NCBI GenBank assembly: GCA_036497285.1 | Contig: DASXJR010000007.1 | Location: 62,001 to 126,000, forward strand | Source: RYN-133 sp036497285 | Lineage (GTDB): Bacteria > Actinomycetota > Actinomycetes > Mycobacteriales > Jatrophihabitantaceae | Reading direction: 5' to 3' | Length of the DNA: 64,000 nucleotides | Shown here: piece by piece, positions 55,637-64,000 of the stretch | Layout of the letters: every line of letters begins with the position of its first letter | How positions within the stretch are numbered: the stretch's first letter is position 1 | Notes under the pieces: model-generated | Database searches by the model: none | What the model was told of the DNA's origin: nothing | The model's input: only the letters and a program-made list of their open reading frames with translations | Translations under genes and position numbers: made by a program

Positions 55637-56901
55637 CCGTCGCCGAGGTGATCGCGCCGCTCGTCCAAGCCACCCTGGGCGGCGCAGTACCGGTGCGACT
55701 CCGCTGCTGGGACGGCAGCGAGTTCGGCCCGCCCGACGCCCCGATCCGCATGCACATTGTGACGCGGCGAGCGGTCCGCCGGATCATGTGGCAGCCGAAC
55801 GAACTCGGGTTCGCCCGTGCGTACGTGTCGGGTGACCTGCGCATCGAAGGCGACTTGTGGGCCGGGTTGACCGCGCTGGACGAAGTGGCCGCGCCCGAGA
55901 GCGGGCCGGGCGTAGGCGTCGACGCTGCGACATTTCGCGCGCTGGCACGGGCTGTGCTTCGCCTCGGGCTGATCGGGCCGCCGCCCCGTCCACCCGCCGA
56001 GGAGAGCCGCCTCGCCGGACAACGGCACAGCACCCGTCGCGATGCCGCGGCGATCGCCCATCACTACGACGTGGGCAACGACTTCTACCGCCTGTTGCTG
56101 GGTCCGTCGATGACGTACTCCTGCGCCTACTGGCCCGACCCGTCGGTGTCACTCGACGCGGCACAGGAGGCCAAGTGCGATCTCGTGTCCCGCAAGCTCG
56201 GACTCGCACAGGGCATGCGGGTGCTCGACGTCGGCTGCGGGTGGGGGACGTTCGCGATCCACGCGGCGCGGCAGTACGGCGCGTCCGTCGTCGGCATCAC
56301 CCTGTCGGAACAGCAGGCCGCCTTCGCCCGCGCGCGGGTCGCGGACGACGGCCTCTCGGATCTGGTCGACATCAGGGTGCAGGACTACCGCGAGATCGAC
56401 GACGGACCCTACGACGCGATCGCGAGCATCGGCATGGCCGAACACGTCGGTGCCGACACGCTTCCCGGCTATGCGGCGGCACTGTACGGGCTGCTAAGAC
56501 CGGAGGGACGGCTGCTCAATCACGCGATCTCGCGTCGTCCCGGTCCGCGGCCGAAGCCGTCGCGCACCTCGTTCATCGACCGGTACGTGTTCCCGGACGG
56601 CGAGCTCGTCCCGATGGCGACGATGGTCAACGTGATCGAGGAGGCCGGCTTCGAGGTACGGGACGTCCAGTCGTTGCGGGAGCACTACACGCTGACGCTG
56701 CGCGCGTGGCTGGCCAATCTCGAACGCGATTGGGATCGCGCCGTGGCGCTGTCGAGCCCGGCGCGGGCGCGGATCTGGCGCCTCTACATCGCCGGCTCGG
56801 CACTGGGGTTCCAGGCGAACCGGATCGGGGTGAACCAGGTGCTGGCGGTGAAGCCGAGCGCGCGCGGCCGCAGCGCGATGCCGTTGGTGCGGGCGGTCTA
56901 G
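55633..56901 (+). CDS. Cyclopropane-fatty-acyl-phospholipid synthase family protein
   Basis: A 422-aa SAM-dependent enzyme. The N-terminal extension (FARAYVSGDLRIEGDLWAGL) is followed by AIAHHYDVGNDFYRLLLGPS, MTYSCAYW, and the SAM site VLDVGCGWGTFAIHAA (about 197-212). SIGMAEHVG and RPEGRLLNHAIS complete the family pattern. It methylenates or methylates unsaturated acyl chains in membrane lipids. Coupled to the acyltransferase. Full length; the exact lipid product is not known. Confidence 0.91.
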   Translation: MTVAEVIAPLVQATLGGAVPVRLRCWDGSEFGPPDAPIRMHIVTRRAVRRIMWQPNELGFARAYVSGDLRIEGDLWAGLTALDEVAAPESGPGVGVDAATFRALARAVLRLGLIGPPPRPPAEESRLAGQRHSTRRDAAAIAHHYDVGNDFYRLLLGPSMTYSCAYWPDPSVSLDAAQEAKCDLVSRKLGLAQGMRVLDVGCGWGTFAIHAARQYGASVVGITLSEQQAAFARARVADDGLSDLVDIRVQDYREIDDGPYDAIASIGMAEHVGADTLPGYAAALYGLLRPEGRLLNHAISRRPGPRPKPSRTSFIDRYVFPDGELVPMATMVNVIEEAGFEVRDVQSLREHYTLTLRAWLANLERDWDRAVALSSPARARIWRLYIAGSALGFQANRIGVNQVLAVKPSARGRSAMPLVRAV

Positions 56902-56907
56902 AGCCCT

Positions 56908-57651
56908 CTAGAGCACGAAGCAGGCGATCGCCACATACTGGCAGGCGGCCGCCAGGGTGACGTAGCTGTGGAACACCTCGTGGTAGCCGAAGACGGCGGG
57001 ATCCGGGTCGGGACGGCGGCGGTGATAGCTGATCGCCCCCGCGGTGTAGAGCAGGCCACCGACGATCAGCAGGACGGCCGGCGCCACGCCGGCGTGCAGC
57101 CACACCGCGGGAATCGCTAGGCCGGACATCCAGCCGAGACCGACGTAGACCACACCGACGAGCGACTCGGGTGCACTCATGCGCGCGAGCCGCATGGCGG
57201 CGGCGAGGAGCGCGAGTGTCCAGAGCAGCACGAGCTCGACGATCTCGAGCGTCCCGTGCAGGCAGATCACGATCGCCGGCGTCGCCGTCCCCGCGATCAG
57301 GTAGATGATCATGAGGTGGTCGAGGCGCTGCAGCCGGGCCGACGCACCTGGTCCCCACCTGCCACGGTGGTAGAGCGCGCTGGTGCCGAACAGGCCGGCG
57401 ACGGCCGCGGCGTAAATCACGGCGACGGTGGTATGCGTGGCGCCGCGCGCGTCCGCGACCACCAGGGTGCCGATCACCAGCGCGATCTCGAAGGTGATCA
57501 GATGGGCCCAGCCGCGCCATCTGGGCTTGTCGTAGTGCAGTCCTCGAGACGCGTCGTAAAGCATGCCCTGGCCCGGCGATGGTGCGGTCGTGGATCCGTC
57601 CACGATGACCTCCGTCGGAAAGGCGCGGTTTCGCCCGATGTCGATCACCAT
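56908..57651 (-). CDS. Hemolysin III/PAQR-family membrane protein
   Basis: A 247-aa seven-helix membrane protein. The motifs are SALYHRGRW near helix 2 and FGYHEVFHSYVTLAAACQYV near the end, where the His residues bind a metal in the CREST/PAQR superfamily. Members behave as lipid hydrolase-like enzymes or hemolysins; the physiological role here is unknown. Its start lies just after the cspA terminator hairpin, and it ends 6 bp from the convergent CFA gene. Confidence 0.9.
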   Translation of the reverse strand: MVIDIGRNRAFPTEVIVDGSTTAPSPGQGMLYDASRGLHYDKPRWRGWAHLITFEIALVIGTLVVADARGATHTTVAVIYAAAVAGLFGTSALYHRGRWGPGASARLQRLDHLMIIYLIAGTATPAIVICLHGTLEIVELVLLWTLALLAAAMRLARMSAPESLVGVVYVGLGWMSGLAIPAVWLHAGVAPAVLLIVGGLLYTAGAISYHRRRPDPDPAVFGYHEVFHSYVTLAAACQYVAIACFVL

Positions 57652-57667
57652 AACGCCGCTACCTGTG

Positions 57668-57705
57668 AGAGAGCCCGGGTCACCGTCGATCGACGGCGAC
57701 CCGGG
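57668..57705 (-). terminator. Terminator hairpin after the cold-shock gene
   Basis: GAGCCCGGGTC near 57670-57680 pairs with GACCCGGGCTC near 57695-57705, with an inner ACCGTCGAT-ATCGACGG-type extension. The stem sits between the CspA stop (57726) and the hemolysin III start, so it should end the cspA transcript. Short T-rich tract absent. Confidence 0.6.
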
Positions 57706-57725
57706 CTCACTCGAGCGTTACCGGC

Positions 57726-57929
57726 TCAGATGGCGCGGACGTTCTCGGCCTGCGGGCCCTTCTGGCCCGGCACGGTGTCGAACTCGACGCGCTGGTTGTC
57801 CTCGAGGCTCTTGTAGCCCGAGCCCGCGACGTTCGAGTAGTGGACGAAGACGTCCTTGCTGCCGTCGTCGGGCGCGATGAAGCCGAAGCCCTTCTCGCTG
57901 TTGAACCACTTCACAGTTCCCTGTGCCAT
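57726..57929 (-). CDS. Cold-shock protein, CspA family
   Basis: A 67-aa single cold-shock domain with RNP1 KGFGFI and RNP2 DVFVHY, starting MAQGTVKWFNSEKGFGFIA. Binds single-stranded RNA/DNA and melts RNA structure at low temperature. ATG has AAAGGA nearby. The leader upstream holds two hairpins that could couple expression to temperature. Monocistronic. Length and motifs are normal for the family. Confidence 0.95.
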   Translation of the reverse strand: MAQGTVKWFNSEKGFGFIAPDDGSKDVFVHYSNVAGSGYKSLEDNQRVEFDTVPGQKGPQAENVRAI

Positions 57930-57958
57930 GGGTATGTCCTTTCGGGGAGGTTTTGCCG

Positions 57959-58003
57959 GGTCGCACCTTGTGTGCGATCCGGGGTCGTAACGTTCGACGA
58001 CCC
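57959..58003 (-). promoter_or_regulatory. Structured cspA leader
   Basis: Two hairpins lie in the 5' region of the cspA message: GGTCGCAC (57959-57966) with GTGCGATC (57972-57979, one G:U), and GGGTCGT (57982-57988) with ACGACCC (57997-58003). They lie 30 to 75 nt before the start codon, the region where csp leaders fold differently with temperature. Confidence 0.45.
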
Positions 58004-58151
58004 GACTCGACCCGAATGGTCTGAGGCGATACGCCGCGCGCTGCAAAAATCCTGCGCGCCCGTGACGTGAAGGAAAATGCCTAACCGGCGTAAATGCTAA
58101 CACCCTTTCCGACCGCGAATGACACGGATCAAGGGCTGCGGCCCAATACCG

Positions 58152-58204
58152 CTTGGCCTCGTAGCAGGGCGACACGCCGCGCGCGTCCCTGCTACGAGGC
58201 CAAG
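58152..58204 (-). terminator. Strong hairpin downstream of the GH92 gene
   Basis: CTTGGCCTCGTAGCAGGG (58152-58169) pairs perfectly over 18 bp with 58187-58204 around a 17-base loop, starting 4 bp after the GH92 stop. No U-tract. Likely terminator of the GH92 transcript, and it faces the cspA promoter region on the other side. Confidence 0.65.
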
Positions 58205-58208
58205 TCGG

Positions 58209-61200
58209 TCAGCGGCTGCCGTGCGGAGTCTTGACGATCCGGAACGGCGAACTGGCCGGTGCCGCTCCAACCAAGGCGTTCGCCGTGTGCACCGACCGGA
58301 TACCGCCCGCCACGGCAGGCACCACGAACGCCTTGGTGAACACACCGTCGCCGTTCGCGTGTGCCGTCGCGACTCGCACCGTGCGGCCGTTGCCGGTCAC
58401 CGCAAACACCGGCACCGACCGGTTGCGGTGGTAGCCGGTGCCGCTCGCGGTCACCTGCTCGCCCGGCATCGCGGTCGTCGACGAGAGCACGAGCGTCGGC
58501 CGCACCTGCGTCGCCGGCGCGTGCTGGGCCGGGTTCGTGACGGCGGTCGTCACTGTCGCCGGACGCTTGCTGCGCGCGCCGGTCGCGACCACCGCGTACC
58601 GGCCCGACGCCGTCCCGGCGGGAACCGTGAGGCGGGTCGAGACCCGGCCGTGCCTGTCAGCCGTCACCGTGCGGGTGACGCGGTGTGGCGTCGCGAGCAG
58701 CACGTTCACCTGCTCCCCCGGACGGAACCCGGTGCCGGTCGCCGTCACAGCCGAGCCCGCGGTCACGGACTGCGACGACAGCGCTGCGGCCTGCGTCGCG
58801 CCGTTGCCGACGGTCACGGTCTTGGACGTGGTGGCGCTGTCCTGGCCGTCCGAGACGGTCACGTGCACGGTGTAGGTGCCCGCGGCCGTCCAGGTGTGCC
58901 GGCCGGTGATCGCACCCGACGAGTCGATCGTCGCGTCCTCGGTCACGCTCGCGTCACCCCACTGCACCCGGGCGGTGCGGGTGGCACCGGTCGCGCCGCC
59001 GGACGCCGTGCCGAGAGCGACAGTGGTCGCCTGGCCGGTCGGGGCGGTCGAGTCAGGCGCAGCGGTGATCGTCAGCGCCGGCGCTGGTGTGCCGTCGTCG
59101 GCGATCGAGAACAGGTGCACGCGGCCCTGATCCTTCTCGGTGCCCGGCTGCTGCGGCATGATCACGCCGGTCAGCGTCTTGCCCGCCGGCAACGCGATCG
59201 CAGGTCGCGCGAACAGGTACGGCTTCGCCGGATCCTGACCACCGTTGTGCAGGCGGTACTGCGACGCGGCCACCGACGTGTACGGCGCCGGTACGCTGCC
59301 GCCACCGCCGAGCGTCCAGTCCGGGAAGCTGATGTCGACCGACTGCGTCGAGCCGTCGGAGAACTTCAGCGTCGCGGACGCCGTCTGGTTGCCCTCGGTG
59401 CCCGCACCGATGAACGCGATGCGCGTGGCATCGGACGGCAGCGCGACCGGCACGGTCTGTCCGTCACCCTTGGCGTTGTCCGGCGCACCGGCCGCGACCG
59501 CGGGCAGGACGAAGTGCAGCGACTTGCCGTTCTGGTCGCTGTTCGGGACGGTCAGCAGCTTGCCCTGCGGGGCGCCCGCGGCCTGCAACGCCTGCCGCGA
59601 GTAGGAGTAGTTGCCGCCGTCGCAGTCAGTCGTGACACCGTCGTCGGCAATGCAGACGCCGTCGAAGCCGGCCACGATGCCACCGGTCGCCGACTGCGAG
59701 ATGGTGATCCCGCTGACGCCGCTGGCCGTGGCCTTGTTCCCGGTGACGGTCACGGTCACCCGGTAGTAACCGGGCTTGTCGTAACTGTGCGCGCCCTGCA
59801 CCGAGTACGAGTTCAGCTGACCCGGCGCGATCGTGCCGGCGGACGTCGAGCCCTCACCCCAGTCGATCGTCGCCTTGTAGTCCGACGCGGACGTGCCCTT
59901 GGCACCGACGAACGTGGCGAACGTGCCCGACGACGACGAACCGGTGCGGCCCTGGTGGTCGTCCTTCGTCGGCGTCACCGTGAGCTGGTTCGAGCCGGAC
60001 GAGCCCGGCGTGACCAGCAGTTCCACCTCGGCGAGCGAGCTCATTCCAGACCCGGTGAACTGCAGCCGGTACTGCCGGAACGGCTGCGGATCCGCGACCG
60101 AGAACGGACGCGTCTGCACTCGCCACCGGAACGTCTCGTTGCTGCGCGTGTCCAGCGTCGTCCAGGCCTGCCCGTCGTTGGAGCCCTGCAGCGTCCAGCC
60201 GGTCGGGTCGTTGAAAGCGGAACCCGAGGTCAGCGTGTACATCTCGACGCGCTGCATCGCGCCGCCGGTCTTCCACGTCAACGTCGGAACACCGTCGGCG
60301 AAGGTCGTCTGCGTGGTCGAGTCGTCGTCGGTCAGTGCGCTGACGTCCTGCCCGTTCGCGGCAGTCAGGGTGCCGACACCTTGGCTCGTCGCGTCCTGGT
60401 ACGGCTGCGGCGCTGTCGACCCCTTGGTCGGCGACGGCGGCACGTCGTTCGGGTGCGTGCCCCACGCCGACGGCTGCGCGCCCATCACGAACGACAGGTT
60501 CGCTTTGCCGGACAGTTGCTTCGTCGACACCCACGTGGCCTGCTGCGGCGTTCCGTTCACGGACAGTGACTGCACGTAGACGTTGTTCGCCGAGTTGTTC
60601 GCCGCCGTGATCGTCAGGTCACCTGTCGATCGGTGGACGACGACCTTCGGGAACAGCGGGCTGCCGATCGCCCAGTTCGGCGAACCGGACTGCAGCGGGT
60701 ACAGGCCCAGCGAGGACAGGATGTACCACGACGACATCTCGCCGTTGTCCTCGTCGCCCGGGTAGCCCTGCCCGATCTCCGCACCGACGTAGAGCCGGCG
60801 CATGACCTCGCGCACCAACGCCTGCGTCTTGTACGGCTGCTGCACGTAGTCGTACATGTACGGGATGTGGTGCGAGGGCTGGTTGCTCATGCCGAACTGG
60901 CCCATCCGCACCGCGCGCGCCTCGAGCATCTCGTGGATGACGCCGCCGTAGCCGCCCGGCTTGCCGGCCGTCTCCGGGGTGGCGAAGAACATGTCGAGCT
61001 TCTTCGCAAGCGCGGGACGGCCGCCGTACAGATCGGCCAGACCCTGACCGTCCTGCGGCGCGTGGAAGGCGAAGTTCCACCCGTCCGTCTCGGTGTAGAC
61101 CCCACCCCACGACTCGGGGTCGTAGTCGGCCTTGCTCTGGTTCCACGAACCGTCCGGCTTGCGCCCCTGGAAGAACCCGATGCTCGGGTCGAACAGGTTC

Positions 61201-63920
61201 ACGTACTGCCCGGCGCGGTCGGCGAAGTACTTCGCCTCGTCGGTCAGCTCGGGACGGCGCGCGGCCGGGGTGTTCGGATCGGCCGCCAGCTGCGCGGCCA
61301 TCTGCGACAGACCCTCGTCGTTGATGTCGCCCTCGAGCTGCCACGACACCGACTCACCCGTCGTCGTCGACGTGTACTTCTTGAAGATCGACGTGGCCAG
61401 GCCCTTGCGGCCGACGCCGCTGGAGGTCGGCAGCACCGTCGCGTTCTTCAGCGCCGCGTCGTAGGTCGCCAGCGGGTCCTTCTCCGGAACCCCCCGCAGG
61501 TAGGCGCCGGCGAACGCGACGTCGCTGCTGGTGCCGGTCATCAGGTCGGCGTAGCCGGGCGACGACCAGCGGGCGATCCAGCCGCCGTCGCGGTACTGCT
61601 GCACGAAGCCGTCGACCAGATCGGCCGCGACCTGCGGGTAGAGCAGGGAGTAGGCAGGCCACACAGTGCGGTAGGTGTCCCAGAACCCGTTGTTGACGTA
61701 GACCTTGCCGTGGTTGACCACCGCGTTCGTCGTCGTGTCCGACGCTGCTCCGCTCGTCGCCGCGGTGGGGCTGGCGTACTCGTAGTCCGGGTTCGCCGCC
61801 GTGCCCGCGTTCTCGAACTGCGAGTTCGGGTACAGGTTCAGCCGGTAGAGGTTCGAGTAGAGCGTCTCGCGCTGCGAATCGGTCTCCCCCGACACATCCA
61901 GCACGCCCAGCCGCTGCTGCCAGGCCTGCGTGGCGGCCGCGTGGATCTGCTCGAAGCTCTGCCCGGTGAGTTCCAGCGCCTCGTTGTGTTGGGCCTGCGC
62001 GAGCCCGATGAAGGACGTCGCCAGCCGCAGTTCCACCGTCTTGGTACCGAACGCCGCGTACTGCGCCTCCGGGTTACCACCGGGCGCGGTGCCGGACGCG
62101 GTGGGCTTGGCCGAGAACGTTCCGCTGAAGAACATCCGACTGCGGCCGACGGACAGGCCGCTGCCGTTGTCGACCCAGCCGTGCACCGTGCCGGTGGACG
62201 GGTCGATGACGAACGAGCCGTTGCGGTCGACCGAGTCGAACACCAGCGAGCCCGAGTCGGCCGGGAAGGTGAACCGCATGTCCACGCCGTGATCGGTCGG
62301 AGCCATCTCGGTGGTGAGCCCGTTGAGGAAGTTCACCCGGTAGTAGTCCGGACGGGCGATCTCGTCGTCGTGGGTGAAGGCCAGCGCCCGGGCGGACGGA
62401 CTGGCGCTCGGTGTCGCTGCGGTTCCCGGCATCACCGACAGTTGGTTGCGGTCACCCATCCAGGGGCTGGGCTCGTGCGAGACGGAAAAGCCTTGCAGCG
62501 TCGGGTGATTGTTCGCGTCGTTGGCCTGCTGGTAGTAGTACTCCCAGCTGTTCGAACGCGAGTCGGTGACGGGCGTCAGGAACGTGAAGCCGTTGGGTAC
62601 CGCGCTGATCGGGAGGTTGTTGCCGCGCGAGAACGACCCCGAGGCGTTCGTGCCGCGGCGGGTGTCGACGACGTTGGTCAGCGTCGAGGCATCGACCTGC
62701 GGCGCCGACGGTGTGACCGCGACGTCGTCGATCCAACCGCCGAACGCGGTGCCGGTCTTGGCGTTCGGGTCGTCGTAGGCGAGCAGGATGCGGTCGATGG
62801 TCTTACCGGCCGCCACCGCACCGATGTTGCTGCTCTCGGCGTTCCACTGATCGGCATAGAGGATCTTGCCGGTGCCCTGACCGGCCGCGGTCAACGGAAC
62901 ACCGTGCTGGTCGACCGGCTTCAACTGACTCAGGTAGGTGCCGTCGGTGAAGTGCAGGTCCAGCGCGACGTAGGTCGACGGGTAGCTCATGTCGCTGTCG
63001 GTGAAGAACGGGATCACCTTGTATCCGAGCCGGCTGTCCGGTCCGACCGGGATGTTCAGGCCGCTCTGCACGACGTTGGTCTCGTACGCGTGCCCGTCGA
63101 CCGTCTGCTTGCCCGCGTACTGGTAGGCGTGCATGCCCGTCCAGCCCGCGTTCTGCTTCAGGTTGTAGCCGTGGGTCGGGCCGTTGCCGGTCGCCGTGAT
63201 CATGGGGCCGGGGTCGGAGCTGCCGGTGTCGACGGCAAGATCCCAATCGGCGAGCTGCAGCAGCCCGCCGCTGGCGGGCGCGGTGATGTCGAGGCGGTAG
63301 TAGCTGTACGACGCGACGTTCGCGCTGGGCACTTGGTAGGTGTTGCGCACGCCCCGGCCCGTCCAGGTCTGGCTGGTCTGCGTGTCGAGCGTGGTAAACG
63401 TCGTGCCGTCGTTGGAGCCCTCGAGCGTGAACGCGTTCGGGTCGCGCTCGGGGGCGTCGTTGCCGGAGGTCATCGCGTACGTCGTGATCGCCGCGGCCTG
63501 GGGCAGGTGGTAGGTCAGCGTCACCGACGTCTGGAAGGCGAGCCATTTGGTCGAGGGGTCGGCGTCGGCGAGGTTCTTGGCCACCTCCCCGGGCGGGTTC
63601 TCCGCCGACGCGGTGATCGGCGTCGACGGGTCGATCACGCTGCCGGGCAGCCGGTTGGACGACGCCGAGATGCCGTGCCGGACCGGGTTGCCGTCGCTGC
63701 CGTTCTCGACGGTGGTCGGCACCGCGGCGGGATCGGTCGCCTCGAACGAGGTCGAGAACGACCCGGGCGCAGGAGCCGCGGTCGCGGCTGTCGTGTGCAG
63801 CGCGGCGGCACCGGCGACCACCGTGACGCCGGCGGCGAGTGCGGCGGTGATCCGTCGCACCGGGCCGCGCAGCACGCGCCGACGTCCGATTGTGGCCGGT
63901 GCGGAAGACATGTCGCTCAT
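58209..63920 (-). CDS. Giant secreted GH92 alpha-mannosidase-like enzyme with accessory domains
   Basis: A 1903-aa exported enzyme. A long signal peptide (RRITAALAAGVTVVAGAAAL region) is followed by a discoidin-like domain (about 95-215; TLEGSNDGTTFTTLDTQTSQ). The GH92 catalytic region (about 415-1180) has RRGTNASGSFSRGNNLPISA, FWDTYRTVWPAYSLLYPQ, NQPSHHIPYMYDYVQQPYKT and YPGDEDNGEMSSWYILSSLG. A second discoidin-like domain, PKD-like units (HSYDKPGYYRVTVTVTG, HTWTAAGTYTVHVTVSDG) and Ig-like repeats follow. GH92 enzymes remove alpha-mannose using calcium; here GNDD is replaced by GDED. Probably acts on N-glycans or mannan outside the cell. A LacI-type operator precedes it. Confidence 0.92.
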   Translation of the reverse strand: MSDMSSAPATIGRRRVLRGPVRRITAALAAGVTVVAGAAALHTTAATAAPAPGSFSTSFEATDPAAVPTTVENGSDGNPVRHGISASSNRLPGSVIDPSTPITASAENPPGEVAKNLADADPSTKWLAFQTSVTLTYHLPQAAAITTYAMTSGNDAPERDPNAFTLEGSNDGTTFTTLDTQTSQTWTGRGVRNTYQVPSANVASYSYYRLDITAPASGGLLQLADWDLAVDTGSSDPGPMITATGNGPTHGYNLKQNAGWTGMHAYQYAGKQTVDGHAYETNVVQSGLNIPVGPDSRLGYKVIPFFTDSDMSYPSTYVALDLHFTDGTYLSQLKPVDQHGVPLTAAGQGTGKILYADQWNAESSNIGAVAAGKTIDRILLAYDDPNAKTGTAFGGWIDDVAVTPSAPQVDASTLTNVVDTRRGTNASGSFSRGNNLPISAVPNGFTFLTPVTDSRSNSWEYYYQQANDANNHPTLQGFSVSHEPSPWMGDRNQLSVMPGTAATPSASPSARALAFTHDDEIARPDYYRVNFLNGLTTEMAPTDHGVDMRFTFPADSGSLVFDSVDRNGSFVIDPSTGTVHGWVDNGSGLSVGRSRMFFSGTFSAKPTASGTAPGGNPEAQYAAFGTKTVELRLATSFIGLAQAQHNEALELTGQSFEQIHAAATQAWQQRLGVLDVSGETDSQRETLYSNLYRLNLYPNSQFENAGTAANPDYEYASPTAATSGAASDTTTNAVVNHGKVYVNNGFWDTYRTVWPAYSLLYPQVAADLVDGFVQQYRDGGWIARWSSPGYADLMTGTSSDVAFAGAYLRGVPEKDPLATYDAALKNATVLPTSSGVGRKGLATSIFKKYTSTTTGESVSWQLEGDINDEGLSQMAAQLAADPNTPAARRPELTDEAKYFADRAGQYVNLFDPSIGFFQGRKPDGSWNQSKADYDPESWGGVYTETDGWNFAFHAPQDGQGLADLYGGRPALAKKLDMFFATPETAGKPGGYGGVIHEMLEARAVRMGQFGMSNQPSHHIPYMYDYVQQPYKTQALVREVMRRLYVGAEIGQGYPGDEDNGEMSSWYILSSLGLYPLQSGSPNWAIGSPLFPKVVVHRSTGDLTITAANNSANNVYVQSLSVNGTPQQATWVSTKQLSGKANLSFVMGAQPSAWGTHPNDVPPSPTKGSTAPQPYQDATSQGVGTLTAANGQDVSALTDDDSTTQTTFADGVPTLTWKTGGAMQRVEMYTLTSGSAFNDPTGWTLQGSNDGQAWTTLDTRSNETFRWRVQTRPFSVADPQPFRQYRLQFTGSGMSSLAEVELLVTPGSSGSNQLTVTPTKDDHQGRTGSSSSGTFATFVGAKGTSASDYKATIDWGEGSTSAGTIAPGQLNSYSVQGAHSYDKPGYYRVTVTVTGNKATASGVSGITISQSATGGIVAGFDGVCIADDGVTTDCDGGNYSYSRQALQAAGAPQGKLLTVPNSDQNGKSLHFVLPAVAAGAPDNAKGDGQTVPVALPSDATRIAFIGAGTEGNQTASATLKFSDGSTQSVDISFPDWTLGGGGSVPAPYTSVAASQYRLHNGGQDPAKPYLFARPAIALPAGKTLTGVIMPQQPGTEKDQGRVHLFSIADDGTPAPALTITAAPDSTAPTGQATTVALGTASGGATGATRTARVQWGDASVTEDATIDSSGAITGRHTWTAAGTYTVHVTVSDGQDSATTSKTVTVGNGATQAAALSSQSVTAGSAVTATGTGFRPGEQVNVLLATPHRVTRTVTADRHGRVSTRLTVPAGTASGRYAVVATGARSKRPATVTTAVTNPAQHAPATQVRPTLVLSSTTAMPGEQVTASGTGYHRNRSVPVFAVTGNGRTVRVATAHANGDGVFTKAFVVPAVAGGIRSVHTANALVGAAPASSPFRIVKTPHGSR

Positions 63921-63974
63921 GCGGTCCTCGTCCAGATCTCGAGATGGATAACCGATTCGGCACCATTCCGCCCG

Positions 63975-63990
63975 TTGACAGCGTTGTCAA
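63975..63990. promoter_or_regulatory. LacI-type operator in the GH92 promoter
   Basis: TTGACA-GCGT-TGTCAA (63975-63990) is a near-perfect palindrome 55 bp before the GH92 start. On the minus strand its TTGACA would also serve as the -35 box, with a weak AATGGT 17 bp downstream. This is the look of a LacI-family site; its sequence differs from the CGAAA-type site at 38957, so a different regulator is expected. Confidence 0.55.
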
Positions 63991-64000
63991 GAGCCAGGCA

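Noticed and set aside
58119..60569. 816-codon plus-strand open frame opposite the GH92 gene
   Set aside because: Arg-rich, domain-free translation opposite discoidin, PKD and Ig domains of a clear enzyme; a GC-driven shadow.
1..64000. Mobile element, prophage or genomic island boundary
   Set aside because: No transposase, integrase, tRNA-end repeat or phage gene was seen, and base composition looks even throughout.

Overview
The window is about 70% GC, dense with overlapping ATGA/GTGA/TGATG gene junctions, and uses many GTG and TTG starts. Gene content (SARP/BTAD regulator, LacI-controlled sugar ABC cassette, CYP116B-type P450, HTH-nSTAND-WD40 protein, DUF3048 lipoprotein, GH92/GH3/GH43 enzymes) points to the chromosome of a soil- or plant-associated high-GC actinomycete. 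The genus cannot be fixed from the sequence. I saw no rRNA, tRNA, insertion sequence, phage gene or CRISPR array, and no gene-free stretch longer than 300 bp.

1-18.8 kb: a catabolic island. On the minus strand are an FAH-family hydrolase, dihydroorotase-like amidohydrolase, HpcH/HpaI aldolase and cupin, followed by SnoaL-like and VOC proteins. A lone plus-strand aldo/keto reductase comes next. A seven-gene minus-strand operon then encodes a zinc-less or zinc-type MDR oxidoreductase, an ATZ/TRZ-type amidohydrolase, a flavin reductase and a complete BMP-type (nucleoside-like) ABC importer. A short PucR-type regulator and an aldehyde dehydrogenase lie divergent to an alcohol dehydrogenase and a self-sufficient P450-reductase-ferredoxin fusion. 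Two promoters of this island share a palindrome of the form CGCAT-N6-ATGCG, which suggests co-regulation. The importer, P450, alcohol and aldehyde dehydrogenases, deaminase/amidohydrolase, FAH hydrolase and aldolase could form an uptake, oxidative dealkylation, hydrolysis and C-C cleavage route for an unknown nitrogen-containing or aryl substrate.

18.8-34 kb: mixed housekeeping and secreted functions. These are acyl-CoA thioesterases, a STAS protein, a GH43-like secreted propeller, an MpaB-like oxygenase, a 1088-aa BTAD/AAA regulator, two CsbD-like stress proteins, two overlapping epimerases, a hydroxyacid-oxoacid transhydrogenase and a 797-aa secreted beta-solenoid-like protein.

34-46.5 kb: a BNR-propeller/MoaD-like pair; a sugar cassette (solute-binding protein and two permeases divergent from a GH3 enzyme, with a LacI regulator after it) with a LacI-type palindrome in the shared promoter; a TetR/MFS efflux pair with a clear operator; and a TAP-type secreted peptidase.

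46.5-58 kb: YccF protein, secreted amidase, and then the most unusual block. An XRE-HTH protein carrying an NBR1-like Ig domain and a small unknown protein stand divergent to a 1253-aa HTH-nSTAND-TM-WD40 protein. A DUF3048 lipoprotein, a three-repeat membrane protein, a PlsC/CFA lipid pair, hemolysin III and a cold-shock protein follow.

58-64 kb: one giant secreted GH92 mannosidase-like enzyme (1903 aa) with a LacI-type operator in its promoter. Several intergenic palindromes (two copies of a 69-70 bp element, one nested 70-bp palindrome, several hairpins) recur between genes.
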